The notes under the pieces were generated by a model that had not been told where the DNA came from, ran no database searches, and saw only the letters and a list, made by a program, of their open reading frames with translations. 36,833 nt of DNA from Nitrosomonadales bacterium. GTDB lineage: Bacteria; Pseudomonadota; Gammaproteobacteria; Burkholderiales; SG8-39. Below, piece by piece: positions 27,142-35,757 of the stretch (within the stretch, counting starts at the first letter, position 1; each line of letters starts with the position of its first letter). The DNA lies in assembly GCA_005240145.1 (NCBI GenBank), contig SBAS01000013.1, forward strand, positions 1-36,833, in the 5' to 3' direction. The translations under genes were made by a program, and so were the position numbers.

Positions 27142-28118
27142 CAGTCGATTCTCGCGCCGGCGGCGCTCACGATTTTGCCCCACTTCGCGTGATGAGATTT
27201 GAGCACGCTGGCGAATTCCTCGGGCGTGCTGGTCCAGAGATCGAAGGCCTGCAGCCGAATGCGCTGGCGCATGTCCGGCGCGCGCAGCGCCTCGATGAGC
27301 TTCTCGTTCAGCTTCTGCACGATCGGCTTGGGCATCCCCGCCGGCCCGACGATGCCGAACCACAGGTCGCTGCCGGCTTCGTTGTAGCCCGCCACGCCCG
27401 CTTCGTCCATGCTCGGGACCTCGGGGATGTAGGGCGAGCGTTTCGCGCTCGTCACCGCGAGGGCGCGCACGCGCCCGGCGCGCATCTGCGGCATGCTGGT
27501 GATGAGCACGTCGAACATCATCGTAATGTTGCCCGCGATCAGGTCGGTCATCGCCGGGCCGGAACCCCGGTAGGGAATATGCTGCATGGGAGCCTTGGTG
27601 AGAACCTTGAGCACCTCGCCCGAAAGGTGATTGGAGGAGCCGCTCCCGGCCGAACCAAAGCTGACCTTGCCCGGATTGGCCTTGGCATAGGCGATCAGTT
27701 CGGCGACGGTGGTGGCCGGCACTGCCGGATGCACCACCAGGACATTGACATAGGACACGGCCAGCGTGATGTGGGTGAAGTCCCTGATGGTGTCGTGCGG
27801 CAGCTTTGCGCCGTAGATGTGCGGATTGATCGCATGGCTGCCGGTGGTCGCCAGGCCGATGGTGTAGCCGTCCGGCGCGGCCTTGGCGATCCGGTCGCTG
27901 CCGATCGAGGCGCCCGCGCCGCCGACGTTTTCGACCACCACCGGCTGCCCGAGCAATTCCGCGAGCTTGGCCGCGACCGGGCGGGAGAAACCGTCGGTGG
28001 AGCCGCCGGGCGGGAAGGGCACGATCCAGCGCAGGGGCTTTGACGGGTATGGCTGGGCAATAGCCGCCATCGAAAATGCAAACAAGAACGCAAGTGCAAG
28101 GGCAATTCGGGATTTCAT
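27141..28118 (-). CDS. Bug/TctC-family periplasmic solute receptor
   Basis: A 325-residue receptor with signal peptide (LALAFLFAFSMAAIA, mature start near QPYPSKPLRWIVPF). Canonical Bug motifs are PFPPGGSTDGFSRPVA, VVENVGGAGASIGSD, APDGYTIGLATTGSHA, SFGSAGSGSSNHLSGEVL and HIPYRGSGPAMTDL. GAGGAG lies 8 nt before ATG 28118. It follows the ICL-family lyase after 12 nt and couples to the AidB-like gene through TGATG. No cognate TctA/TctB is in the window. Confidence 0.94.
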   Translation of the reverse strand: MKSRIALALAFLFAFSMAAIAQPYPSKPLRWIVPFPPGGSTDGFSRPVAAKLAELLGQPVVVENVGGAGASIGSDRIAKAAPDGYTIGLATTGSHAINPHIYGAKLPHDTIRDFTHITLAVSYVNVLVVHPAVPATTVAELIAYAKANPGKVSFGSAGSGSSNHLSGEVLKVLTKAPMQHIPYRGSGPAMTDLIAGNITMMFDVLITSMPQMRAGRVRALAVTSAKRSPYIPEVPSMDEAGVAGYNEAGSDLWFGIVGPAGMPKPIVQKLNEKLIEALRAPDMRQRIRLQAFDLWTSTPEEFASVLKSHHAKWGKIVSAAGARID

Positions 28119-28130
28119 ATTTCCGCTCCT

Positions 28131-29069
28131 CTATTTCTTCGGCATATGGCCGACCGAATCGGTGTACTTCGCCATCGCCTCTTCGCCGAGGAACTCCTTT
28201 TCCCAGGCGCGGATGCGGTCGAAGCCGGCGAAGGTGTGCAGGTCGCCCAGGGGGTGCCCGCCAAATTTCTCGAAGAAGCGCGCTTCGGCCATCGGTCCTT
28301 CGTCGCGCATCTGCACCGCAAGGTCGTGCATCGCGGTGAGTGAGACGCGCATCAGCGCGCCCGGGGCGATGGTCACGGCAATGCCGAGTGCTTTCATTTC
28401 CTCCTGCGAATAGCGCGGCGAGACGCCCGTCATGTTGTAGAACACGGGTCCCCTGATTTCAGCGCAGATGCGGCGTACCTCATCGACGGAGGTCGGACCT
28501 TCGACGAACGCAAGGTCCGCTCCGGCCGCCAGCAGGGCATTGCCGCGCCGGATCGCTTCATCCAGGGACCCGCCCGAGGCGCCGCGCGCGTCGGTGCGCG
28601 CGATGAGCACGAAATCCGGGTCCAGTTCCTTGCGCGTGGCGTCGGCGGCGCGCATCTTGCCGAGCGCTTCCTCGATCGGAACCACCAGCCGCCCGGCGAC
28701 ATGGCCGCAGCGCTTCGGGCTGACCTGGTCCTCGAGATGGATGCCGGCGATGCCCGCGCCGATGAATTCACGCACCGTGCGGATGACATTGATCGCGTTG
28801 CCGTAGCCGTTATCGGCATCGGCGATGACCGGGATGCTCACCGCCTGCGCGATGTAGCGGGCATTGGTGATGACTTCGGACATGGTGACCAGGCCCGCAT
28901 CGGGCAGCCCGGTGAGCGAAAGCGACGTGCCGTAGCCGCTCATGTAGATGGCGCCGAAGCCCACGTTCTCCAGCACGCGCGCGCTCATGGCGTTGTAGCA
29001 GCCTGGAACGAACAGCGTCGGGCCTGCCTTGATCAATTCGCGCAGGCGGGTACTTTGTCTTTTATTCAT
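28131..29069 (-). CDS. isocitrate lyase/PEP mutase-family carbon-carbon lyase (2,3-dimethylmalate or methylisocitrate lyase-like)
   Basis: A 312-residue TIM-barrel enzyme. The lyase signature PKRCGH with catalytic Cys121 is present, separating it from true PEP mutases. Metal and substrate residues appear in IADADNGYGN (83-91) and HLEDQVS (111-117). Family members cleave 2-hydroxy-dicarboxylates or tricarboxylates to pyruvate or glyoxylate plus another acid; oxaloacetate decarboxylase is an alternative. ATG 29069 overlaps the upstream Bug receptor stop (TGATG). A 14-residue N-terminal extension is possible but unlikely. Confidence 0.9.
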   Translation of the reverse strand: MNKRQSTRLRELIKAGPTLFVPGCYNAMSARVLENVGFGAIYMSGYGTSLSLTGLPDAGLVTMSEVITNARYIAQAVSIPVIADADNGYGNAINVIRTVREFIGAGIAGIHLEDQVSPKRCGHVAGRLVVPIEEALGKMRAADATRKELDPDFVLIARTDARGASGGSLDEAIRRGNALLAAGADLAFVEGPTSVDEVRRICAEIRGPVFYNMTGVSPRYSQEEMKALGIAVTIAPGALMRVSLTAMHDLAVQMRDEGPMAEARFFEKFGGHPLGDLHTFAGFDRIRAWEKEFLGEEAMAKYTDSVGHMPKK

Positions 29070-30022
29070 CAATCCACCTTGGCGCCGGTTGCCTTGACCA
29101 CTTTGGTCCACATCACGAGTTCGTTTTCGATCAGTTTACGGAATTCGTCGGGAGAATTGCCGACCGGTTCGGCGCCCTGTTTGACAAGTCGGTCGTGCAC
29201 GGCAGGCATATGGATCGACTTGATCGCAGCGGCGTGCAGGATTTGCACGATTTCCCTCGGCGTCCCCCTTGGCGCCACCAATCCGTACCAGGTGTCCGAG
29301 GCATATCCCGCCACGCCCGCTTCGGCAAGCGTCGGTATCTCGGGAGCCGCCGGCGAGCGCCGGCTGCTGGCAAGTCCGAAAGCCTTGAGCTTGCCGGCGC
29401 GGATGAGGGGCAGGGTGGGTAGCAGCCCGTCCACGGACAGCTGGACTTCGCCCGCCACCAGGTCCTGGCGCGACTGCGTGCTGCCGCGATAGGGAATGTG
29501 CACGATGAACGTGCCGGTCATCATCTTGAACATCTCCATGTTGAGATGGGTCGCGGAACCGGACCCCGCCGAACCGTAGTTGAGCTTGCCCGGATTGCGC
29601 TTCGCGTAAGCCACCAGTTCCTTGACGTTCGAGGCCGGAACCGAGGGATGGCCCACGATCAGCTGATGGGTGTTGGCGATGACGGTGATCGGTTCGAAAT
29701 CCTTCACCGCGTCATAGCCGACATTGGGGCGCAGCGCCGGATGGATCACCTGCGCCGGGCTGCTCGAGAGCAGCGTGTAGCCGTCGGGCGGGCTCTTGGC
29801 GACCGCCTCGATGCCGATCACGCCGCCGGAACCGGGTCGATTCTCGACCACGAACGGCTGGCCGAGGATCTTCGCCATTTCCTCCCCGACCACGCGCGCA
29901 AGCGTGTCGCCTGTCCCGCCCGCGGCAAGCGGCACGATGAGGCGAATCGGCTTGAACGGATAGGCCTGTGCTACGCACGCCAGGGACCAGGCGAGGCCAA
30001 GAATGAAAACCAGGAATTTCAG
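29069..30022 (-). CDS. Bug/TctC-family periplasmic solute receptor, probable CTG start
   Basis: About 317 residues. The signal peptide reads LKFLVFILGLAWSLACVAQA, then YPFKPIRLIVPLAAGGTGDT, VVENRPGSGGVIGIEAV, PPDGYTLLSS, NYGSAGSGSATHLNMEMF and HIPYRGSTQSRQDL, all typical Bug features. No ATG, GTG or TTG occurs in frame upstream of the signal peptide. CTG 30022 forms a CTGA overlap with the preceding stop and has AAGAGG 5 nt upstream. GTG 29935 would remove the whole signal peptide and first strand. The 3' end overlaps the lyase gene at TGATG. Confidence 0.9.
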   Translation of the reverse strand: MKFLVFILGLAWSLACVAQAYPFKPIRLIVPLAAGGTGDTLARVVGEEMAKILGQPFVVENRPGSGGVIGIEAVAKSPPDGYTLLSSSPAQVIHPALRPNVGYDAVKDFEPITVIANTHQLIVGHPSVPASNVKELVAYAKRNPGKLNYGSAGSGSATHLNMEMFKMMTGTFIVHIPYRGSTQSRQDLVAGEVQLSVDGLLPTLPLIRAGKLKAFGLASSRRSPAAPEIPTLAEAGVAGYASDTWYGLVAPRGTPREIVQILHAAAIKSIHMPAVHDRLVKQGAEPVGNSPDEFRKLIENELVMWTKVVKATGAKVD

Positions 30023-30307
30023 CTGCGCCTCTTGAGAAAGCGTTCGAACGCTTCGTCGGCGCGCAGCACGGCCTGGCAGGGGAAGGGCCCGGAAAGCAGG
30101 AAGCTCGCGTGCGTGAGCTGGCCGCGTTCGTTCTTCCTGCCGGCGAACTCATGCTTCACGCCGAGGCCCTTGAGTCGTTCCTGCACGCGCTGCGCTTCCG
30201 CGCCCGTGACCTCCAGCTTTTCCGGCTGCGGCAAGCGCACGCGGTATTTGAAAGTAACGTAGTCGGCGCGCGATCGCTTCCAGGCGCTTGCCCTGGTCGC
30301 CCGAGAT
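30019..30307 (-). pseudogene. unassigned coding remnant between the SDR gene and the Bug receptor
   Basis: The frame ending in TGA at 30019 reads as plausible protein for about 80 residues (DYVTFKYRVRLPQPEKLEV, then a Lys/Glu-rich helix and SFLLSGPFPCQAVL, ending FERFLKRRS). I do not recognise it. It has no start after the kinase-like segment except GTG 30240, which would give 73 residues. It may be the C-terminal part of the broken gene starting at 30413, shifted in frame by the deletion, or an independent small gene. Its last codons carry the ribosome-binding site of the next gene. Confidence 0.35.
30028..30033 (-). promoter_or_regulatory. Shine-Dalgarno sequence deciding the CTG start of the Bug receptor
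   Basis: Leftward AAGAGG, 5 nt before CTG 30022. This standard spacing is the main reason to choose the CTG codon. Confidence 0.6.
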
Positions 30308-30413
30308 CGACGTCGCGCTCGATCAGGGGATCGACGGCGCGGTGCACCGAACCCATGGCCCCGCGGCCAAGCTCGGCGACAATGACGTAGCGGCCGAATT
30401 GCGTCTGTTCCAA
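30308..30413 (-). pseudogene. truncated Ser/Thr protein kinase N-terminus
   Basis: From TTG 30413, 3 nt after the SDR stop, about 35 residues match the opening of bacterial eukaryotic-type kinases: FGRYVIVAELGRGAMGSVHR (glycine-rich ATP loop), then AVDPLIERDV. Similarity ends exactly where the ATP-anchoring A-I-K lysine should come. After about 30308 the frame turns to low-complexity sequence and stops at 30156. Catalytic and activation loops are missing, so this cannot be an active kinase. It is best read as the remnant of a deleted kinase gene inside the operon. Confidence 0.6.
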
Positions 30414-30416
30414 GGC

Positions 30417-31322
30417 CTAGACTGGATCCCAGGAAAAAACGTCCTGCGAGCGCTCGAGGGCGTAGAACTGGGCCCGCATGGCGGGGATCGCCTGCTCGGC
30501 GATGGTTTCCGGCGTCCAGCCCTCGGAGCGGTGCACCGAGCGCAAGGGGCGGCTCTGCGACATGAGGAAGATCTCGTTGGCGCGCACCGCGAAAATCTGC
30601 CCGCTCACCTCCTGCGAGGCGTCGCTGGCGAGATAGACGGCGAGCGGCGCGATCTTGGCCGTTTCCATGCGCTTGATCTTGTCCAGCCTCGCCTGCTGCT
30701 CCGGCGTGTCGGCGGGAATCGTGCCGATCATGCGGCTCCAGGCGAAGGGCGATATGCAGTTCGAGGTGACCTTGTATTTGGCCATGTCCAGCGCCATCGA
30801 CTTCGAGAGCGCGGCAATGCCGAGCTTGGCCGCGGCGTAGTTGGCCTGGCCGAAATTGCCGACCAGGCCCGAGGTCGAGGTCATGTTGATGTAGCGGCCG
30901 GAATTCTGGTTCTTGAAGTACGGCGCGGCCGCGCGCGAGACGTAGAAGCAGCCGTTCAGGTGCACGTCGATCACGGCTTTCCATTCCTCGACCGACATGT
31001 TGAAGAAGAAGCGGTCGCGCAGGATGCCGGCGTTATTAACTACAACATCAATTTTTTGATAATTATCTATTGCACATTGCACGATCCGATTCGCCGATTC
31101 CCATTCGGCCACGCTATCCGTGTTGGCAACCGCAGTGCCGCCCTTGGCCCTGATCTCGGCGACTACCTTCTGCGCCGGGCTGCTGTCCTTGCCTTCGCCG
31201 GCGACCGAAGCGCCGATATCGTTGACCACGACTTTGGCGCCTCTCGCGGCCATCGCCAGCGCGAAATCGCGACCGATGCCGCCGCCGGCTCCGGTGACGA
31301 CGATTACTTTGTTCCTGAGCAT
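30417..31322 (-). CDS. short-chain dehydrogenase/reductase, MFE-2/HSD17B4-like (probable 3-hydroxyacyl-CoA dehydrogenase)
   Basis: A 301-residue SDR. The NAD(P) motif is TGAGGGIGRDFA (10-21), with NNAG near residues 96-99, and the catalytic Ser and Y-x3-K lie in TSTSGLVGNFGQANYAAAK. The C-terminal extension of about 60 residues resembles the SDR part of peroxisomal multifunctional enzyme type 2, suggesting oxidation of a 3-hydroxyacyl-CoA. It starts 1 nt after the aldolase stop. Codons just before NNAG (31030-31085) are strikingly AT-rich. Confidence 0.9.
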   Translation of the reverse strand: MLRNKVIVVTGAGGGIGRDFALAMAARGAKVVVNDIGASVAGEGKDSSPAQKVVAEIRAKGGTAVANTDSVAEWESANRIVQCAIDNYQKIDVVVNNAGILRDRFFFNMSVEEWKAVIDVHLNGCFYVSRAAAPYFKNQNSGRYINMTSTSGLVGNFGQANYAAAKLGIAALSKSMALDMAKYKVTSNCISPFAWSRMIGTIPADTPEQQARLDKIKRMETAKIAPLAVYLASDASQEVSGQIFAVRANEIFLMSQSRPLRSVHRSEGWTPETIAEQAIPAMRAQFYALERSQDVFSWDPV

Positions 31323-31323
31323 T

Positions 31324-32103
31324 TCAGTCTCTGTAGCTTGGATCCCGGCGATCCAGCATGCGCAGCATGGCGGGCCATTCGAGTTCCGTGATTTTGCGTC
31401 GCTGTCCCGGCTTGTAGCGGTCGTTGGTGAGCGCCACCGTTTTCGGGTCGGGATGATTGAGCTCGGTGTTGCAGGCCATCGCCATGACCTGCGCCTGGCA
31501 GGCTTTCTCCAGCCAGTGCATGGTGACGAAGGCCTCGCACACGGTGCGGCCGGCAGTGAGCAGGCCGTGGTTGCGCAGGATCAATGCCGCGCTGCTCCCC
31601 AGGTCGCGTATCAAGCGCTTCTGCTCGTCCAGGTCGACCGCCGGGCCTTCATAGTCGTGGTAGCCGAGTTGGCCGAAGAACATGGCGTTCTGCGTCAGCG
31701 GCAGCAAGCCGCACTGCAGCGCCGAAACCGCCATGCCGGCCGGGGAATGGGTGTGGATGACGCAATCGACGTCGTGGCGCGCCTTGTGGACGGCGCTATG
31801 GATGACGAAGCCGGCCAGATTGACGCCTAGACCTGTGCCCGAGTCGAGCACCAGCTTGCCGTCGAAGTCGATTTTCACCAGGCAGGACGCGGTCACTTCC
31901 TCGTAGGCGTAGCCGTAGGGGTTGATGAGGAAAAGGCCGTCCTCGCCCGGTACGCGCCCTGAGATGTGGTTGTAGACCAGGTCGTTCATGCCGAAGAGCG
32001 CCACCAGGCGGTAACAGGCCGCAATGTCGACGCGCATCGCCCACTCTTCCGGGCTGACTCTGCTTTGCAAGGAAACGGCTTTCGCCTGCGAAAGATCGCT
32101 CAT
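31324..32103 (-). CDS. class II aldolase/adducin-family protein
   Basis: A 259-residue metal-dependent aldolase-fold protein; relatives include L-fuculose-phosphate aldolase, other sugar-phosphate aldolases and decarboxylases. Zinc ligands are His117 and His119 (IHTHSPAG) and His179 (LRNHGLLTAG), with a candidate catalytic acid at Glu68 or Glu69. ATG 32103 has GGGGGA about 7 nt upstream; the 11-residue longer reading is rejected. It is the first gene of the leftward run, 89 bp from the divergent etfB. The substrate is unknown. Confidence 0.9.
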   Translation of the reverse strand: MSDLSQAKAVSLQSRVSPEEWAMRVDIAACYRLVALFGMNDLVYNHISGRVPGEDGLFLINPYGYAYEEVTASCLVKIDFDGKLVLDSGTGLGVNLAGFVIHSAVHKARHDVDCVIHTHSPAGMAVSALQCGLLPLTQNAMFFGQLGYHDYEGPAVDLDEQKRLIRDLGSSAALILRNHGLLTAGRTVCEAFVTMHWLEKACQAQVMAMACNTELNHPDPKTVALTNDRYKPGQRRKITELEWPAMLRMLDRRDPSYRD

Positions 32104-32136
32104 GAACAGTCCCCCGAATGCAGGGAATTGTCGCAT

Positions 32137-32154
32137 GCCGGGCTATAATCCGGC
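32137..32154 (+). promoter_or_regulatory. consensus -10 box of etfB inside an inverted repeat
   Basis: A perfect TATAAT lies at 32144-32149, in the 8-nt centre between GCCGG (32137-32141) and CCGGC (32150-32154). It would give etfB a leader of about 37 nt. No good -35 hexamer is visible, so an activator may be needed. The repeat around the -10 could be an operator and sits between the two divergent operons. Confidence 0.5.
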
Positions 32155-32192
32155 GCTCGAAAACTCCCGGTGAATTCCCCCGCTCAGCATCC

Positions 32193-32942
32193 ATGAAAGT
32201 TCTGGTCAGCGTCAAGCGAGTGGTCGATTTCAACGTCAAGGTGCGCGTTAAGGCCGACGGCAGCGGCGTCGAGACCGCCAACGTCAAGATGTCCATGAAT
32301 CCTTTCGACGAAATCGCGCTGGAAGAGGCCGTGCGGCTGAAGGAGGCGGGCGTGGCGACGGAGATTGTCGCCGTGTCCTGCGGCGTCCAGGCCTGCCAGG
32401 AGACACTCAGGACGGCGCTGGCGATCGGCGCCGACCGGGCGATCCTGGTCGAGAGCGGCGAGGAGTTGCAACCCCTTGCGGTGGCGAAGCTCCTGAAAGC
32501 GATCTGCCAGAAGGAAGCGCCCCAGCTGGTCATCCTGGGCAAGCAGGCCATCGACGACGATTCCAACCAGACCGGCCAGATGCTTGCCGCCCTATTGGGC
32601 TGGTCTCAGGCTACTTTTGCTTCAAAGGTAGCCATGGAAAAGGAAAAAGCGACCGTCACCCGTGAAGTGGACGGCGGGCTGGAGACGATATCCATCAAGC
32701 TGCCGGCGATTGTCACCACCGATCTGCGCCTGAACGAACCGCGCTACGTCACGCTGCCCAATATCATGAAGGCGAAGAAGAAGCCCCTCGAGACCCTGAA
32801 GCCGGAGACGCTTGGGGTTGATGTTTGTCCAAGATTAATTACTTTAAAAGTCGTAGAGCCGCCCAAGCGCAAGGCGGGGGTCAAGGTAGCGGACGCGAGG
32901 GCGCTGGTCGAGAAGTTGCGCAACGAAGCCAAGGTGATCTGA
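32193..32942 (+). CDS. etfB: electron transfer flavoprotein subunit beta
   Basis: A 249-residue ETF beta subunit, the usual length. [20 protein letters not shown] is the standard start; other landmarks are [19 protein letters not shown], the AMP-binding region [19 protein letters not shown], and the recognition-loop segment [20 protein letters not shown]. Together with EtfA it accepts electrons from acyl-CoA dehydrogenases and passes them to ETF:quinone oxidoreductase. Two AT-rich codon patches (32586-32660 and 32815-32860) interrupt otherwise GC-rich coding. etfA follows after 2 nt. Confidence 0.97.
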   Translation: MKVLVSVKRVVDFNVKVRVKADGSGVETANVKMSMNPFDEIALEEAVRLKEAGVATEIVAVSCGVQACQETLRTALAIGADRAILVESGEELQPLAVAKLLKAICQKEAPQLVILGKQAIDDDSNQTGQMLAALLGWSQATFASKVAMEKEKATVTREVDGGLETISIKLPAIVTTDLRLNEPRYVTLPNIMKAKKKPLETLKPETLGVDVCPRLITLKVVEPPKRKAGVKVADARALVEKLRNEAKVI

Positions 32943-32944
32943 GC

Positions 32945-33886
32945 ATGACCATCCTGGTGATCGCGGAGCACGACCACGGTGCGCTCAAGGGCGCGACGCT
33001 CAACACGGTAGCGGCGGCGCAGAAGATCGGCGGCGAGATCCATGTGCTGGTCGCGGGGCACAACGCAGAGGGCGCGGCCAAGGCGGCGGCGCAGATCGCC
33101 GGCGTGGCCAAGGTCCTCAGCGCCGAGGGCTCGCAGCTGGGCGAGTTCCTGGCCGAGAACGTCGCCGCGCTCGTGGTTTCGCTCGCCAAGAGCTATTCGC
33201 ACATCCTGGCACCGGCCACCTCCAACGGCAAGGACGTGACGCCGCGCATCGCCGCGCTACTCGACGTGCAGCAGATCTCCGAGATCATCGCGGTCGATGC
33301 GCCCGACACCTTCGTGCGGCCGATCTACGCGGGCAACGCGCTCGCCACGGTGAAGTCGAAGGATGCGATCAAGGTGATCACCGTCCGCACAACCGGTTTT
33401 GATGCGGTTGCGTCTACCGGGGGAAATGCGGCGGTGGAAAAAACAGCCGCTCCCGCGGACAGCGGCCTGTCGAGTTTCGTCAGCCGCGAGGTCTCCAGAT
33501 CCGAGCGCCCCGAACTCACCGCGGCGAAAATCGTCGTCTCGGGCGGCCGCGGCATGGGCTCAGGCGAGAACTTCAAGCTGCTCGAGCCCCTGGCAGACAA
33601 GTTGCACGCCGCCATGGGCGCCTCGCGCGCGGCGGTGGACGCTGGTTTCGTGCCGAACGACTGGCAGGTGGGCCAGACCGGGAAAATTGTCGCGCCCGAG
33701 CTGTATGTGGCGATCGGCATTTCGGGCGCGATCCAGCACCTCGCCGGCATGAAGGACAGCCGCGTCATCGTGGCGATCAACAAGGACGAGGAAGCGCCGA
33801 TCTTCCAGGTTGCCGACTATGGCATCGTCGGCGACCTGTTCAAGGTGGTGCCCGAGCTGGTCGAGGAGCTGAAGAGGCAAGGATGA
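32945..33886 (+). CDS. etfA: electron transfer flavoprotein subunit alpha
   Basis: A 313-residue ETF alpha subunit. The N-terminal domain begins [20 protein letters not shown]. The C-terminal FAD domain carries [20 protein letters not shown] and the signature [20 protein letters not shown] followed by AIQHLAGM. It binds the redox-active FAD. It lies between etfB and the large acyl-CoA dehydrogenase, with a 4-nt ATGA overlap at its 3' end, so the operon couples the electron acceptor to a donor enzyme. Confidence 0.97.
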   Translation: MTILVIAEHDHGALKGATLNTVAAAQKIGGEIHVLVAGHNAEGAAKAAAQIAGVAKVLSAEGSQLGEFLAENVAALVVSLAKSYSHILAPATSNGKDVTPRIAALLDVQQISEIIAVDAPDTFVRPIYAGNALATVKSKDAIKVITVRTTGFDAVASTGGNAAVEKTAAPADSGLSSFVSREVSRSERPELTAAKIVVSGGRGMGSGENFKLLEPLADKLHAAMGASRAAVDAGFVPNDWQVGQTGKIVAPELYVAIGISGAIQHLAGMKDSRVIVAINKDEEAPIFQVADYGIVGDLFKVVPELVEELKRQG

Positions 33887-35676
33887 GCGCCTACACGGCA
33901 CCGCTGAAGGACATGCGGTTCGTGCTCAACGAACTGGCCGGGCTGGCGGCGGTCGCCAGGCTTCCTGGCTATCAGGACACGACGCCAGACACGGCCGATG
34001 CAATCCTCGAGGAAGCCGCGAAGTTTGCAACGGAAGTTCTTGATCCATTGAATTATTCAGGAGACCAAGAGGGCTCCAATTGGAACGACGGTTCGGTCAC
34101 GACGCCGAGGGGTTTCAAGGAGGCCTACAAGCTCTTCTGCGAAGGGGGCTGGAGCGCGCTGTCGCTGGACCCGGAGTGGGGCGGGCAGGGCCTGCCCAAG
34201 CTGCTTTCCACGCCGGTGACTGAAATGATCACCTCCGCGAACATGTCGTTTTCGCTTTGCCCCATGCTCACGCAGGGCGCGATCGAAGCGATGCTGCTGT
34301 CGGGCACCGCGCAGCTGAAGAAGACTTTCCTGCCGAAGATGTTTGACGGTACCTGGACCGGCACGATGAACCTCACCGAACCGCAGGCTGGTTCGGATTT
34401 GGCTTTAGTTAGAACCAAAGCAGTAAGGACTGGAGAGCACTATCTCATTTCCGGTCAAAAGATCTTCATCACGTTCGGCGAGCACGACATGACCTCGAAC
34501 ATCGTGCACCTGGTGCTGGCGCGCACGCCGGATGCACCCGAAGGCGTGCGCGGAATTTCGCTTTTCATCGTGCCCAAGTTCATGGTCAAGCCCGACGGTT
34601 CGCCCGGCGCGCGCAATGCGGCAAACTGCGCTTCGATCGAGCACAAACTCGGCATCCACGCCAGCCCGACCGCGGTGATGGTGTTCGAGAACGCGGTCGG
34701 TTACCTCGTGGGCGAGGAGAACAAGGGTCTCGCCTACATGTTCATCATGATGAACGCGGCGCGTTTCGGCGTCGGCCTGCAGGGCGTGTCGATCGCCGAG
34801 CGCGCGTTCCAGCGCGCCCTGGCCTACGCGCGCGAGCGCGTGCAGGGGCGCGACCTGGTCGAGGGCACGAAGGCCGTGCCGATCATCCGCCACCCCGACG
34901 TGCGGCGCATGCTGATGCTGATGAAATCGCAGACCGAGGCCGCCCGCGCCCTGGCCTATGTGGTGGCCGCTTCGATGGATTTTTCTCTAAAAACCACCAA
35001 TAAAGAAGAACAAAAACAGCATCAGGCCTTCGTTGAGCTCATGATCCCGGTGGTCAAGGGCTGGAGCACCGAAACCGGCACCGAGGTGGCATCGCTGGGC
35101 GTGCAGGTGCATGGCGGCATGGGCTTCATCGAGGAGACCGGCGCCGCGCAGCACCTGCGCGATGCGCGCATCACCACCATCTACGAAGGCACCACCGGTA
35201 TCCAGGCCAACGACCTGGTCGGGCGCAAAATCGCGCGCGAAGGCGGCGTCACGATAAAGGCCTGGCTCGCCGTTGTGAGCGCCTTTGAGAAAAAGGAACT
35301 CGCGAAATCACAGAGTGCAGACATCAAGGTGATCGGGCAGCGCCTGGCGGCAGGCGTGCAGGCCGTCTCGGAGAGCGTCGACTTCATTCTCGCCACGGCG
35401 GGCAAAGACCCGAACGCGGCCTTCGCCGGTGCCGTGCCGTTCCTCAGGCTCGTGGGCATCGTCGCCGGCGGCTGGCAGATGGCGAGAGCGGCCTTGGTGT
35501 CTGAACAAAAGCTTTTGGACAAGGCAAGTGATCCAGGCTTTTATTCCGCCAAGATTTCCACCGCGCGCTTTTACGCCGATCAACTGCTCTCGCAGGCCCC
35601 CGGCCTCGCGGCGACGGTCACCAGCGGGGCTGCGTCAGTGATGGCGCTGGCGGAAGACCAGTTCCTCGCTGCCTGA
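33883..35676 (+). CDS. acyl-CoA dehydrogenase with C-terminal extension (DmdC/FadE-like)
   Basis: A 597-residue enzyme of the large acyl-CoA dehydrogenase group that includes 3-methylmercaptopropionyl-CoA dehydrogenase. Landmarks: [20 protein letters not shown], flavin motif [38 protein letters not shown], and catalytic Glu435 in [20 protein letters not shown]-terminal domain of about 130 residues follows (acyl-CoA dehydrogenase C-type). Substrate length is not predictable. It is translationally coupled to etfA through ATGA. Three AT-rich codon patches (34020-34080, 34390-34445, 34978-35030) stand out. Confidence 0.94.
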   Translation: MSAYTAPLKDMRFVLNELAGLAAVARLPGYQDTTPDTADAILEEAAKFATEVLDPLNYSGDQEGSNWNDGSVTTPRGFKEAYKLFCEGGWSALSLDPEWGGQGLPKLLSTPVTEMITSANMSFSLCPMLTQGAIEAMLLSGTAQLKKTFLPKMFDGTWTGTMNLTEPQAGSDLALVRTKAVRTGEHYLISGQKIFITFGEHDMTSNIVHLVLARTPDAPEGVRGISLFIVPKFMVKPDGSPGARNAANCASIEHKLGIHASPTAVMVFENAVGYLVGEENKGLAYMFIMMNAARFGVGLQGVSIAERAFQRALAYARERVQGRDLVEGTKAVPIIRHPDVRRMLMLMKSQTEAARALAYVVAASMDFSLKTTNKEEQKQHQAFVELMIPVVKGWSTETGTEVASLGVQVHGGMGFIEETGAAQHLRDARITTIYEGTTGIQANDLVGRKIAREGGVTIKAWLAVVSAFEKKELAKSQSADIKVIGQRLAAGVQAVSESVDFILATAGKDPNAAFAGAVPFLRLVGIVAGGWQMARAALVSEQKLLDKASDPGFYSAKISTARFYADQLLSQAPGLAATVTSGAASVMALAEDQFLAA

Positions 35677-35757
35677 AGCTTTGAACTCGACGATGGTGGC
35701 CACTGCCGTCAGCGTTGCGAGTGCCAATGACTGAAATCGCCCGAAATATCTGAACAC
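35635..35757 (-). CDS. possible 40-residue membrane-associated small protein
   Basis: A short frame from GTG 35757 encodes a basic aromatic N-terminus (FRYFGRFQ), one hydrophobic segment (SLALATLTAVATIV) and a charged tail, ending inside the 3' end of the convergent acyl-CoA dehydrogenase gene. The evidence is an ideal Shine-Dalgarno TAAGGAG (35769-35763) 5 nt before the GTG. No family is recognised. It could be a real small membrane protein or a chance frame. Confidence 0.35.
   Translation of the reverse strand: MFRYFGRFQSLALATLTAVATIVEFKASGSEELVFRQRHH

Noticed and set aside
29069-29935. Bug receptor starting at GTG 29935
   Set aside because: It would lack a signal peptide and begin inside the first conserved strand; CTG 30022 has a Shine-Dalgarno and a complete signal peptide.
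14654-30022. Complete tripartite tricarboxylate transporter
   Set aside because: Four TctC-type receptors are present, but no TctA or TctB membrane genes were found in the window.
30019-30984. 321-residue leftward frame ending at 30019
   Set aside because: Most of it lies in the wrong frame of the SDR gene. Only the last 80 or so residues look protein-like, and these are reported as a remnant.
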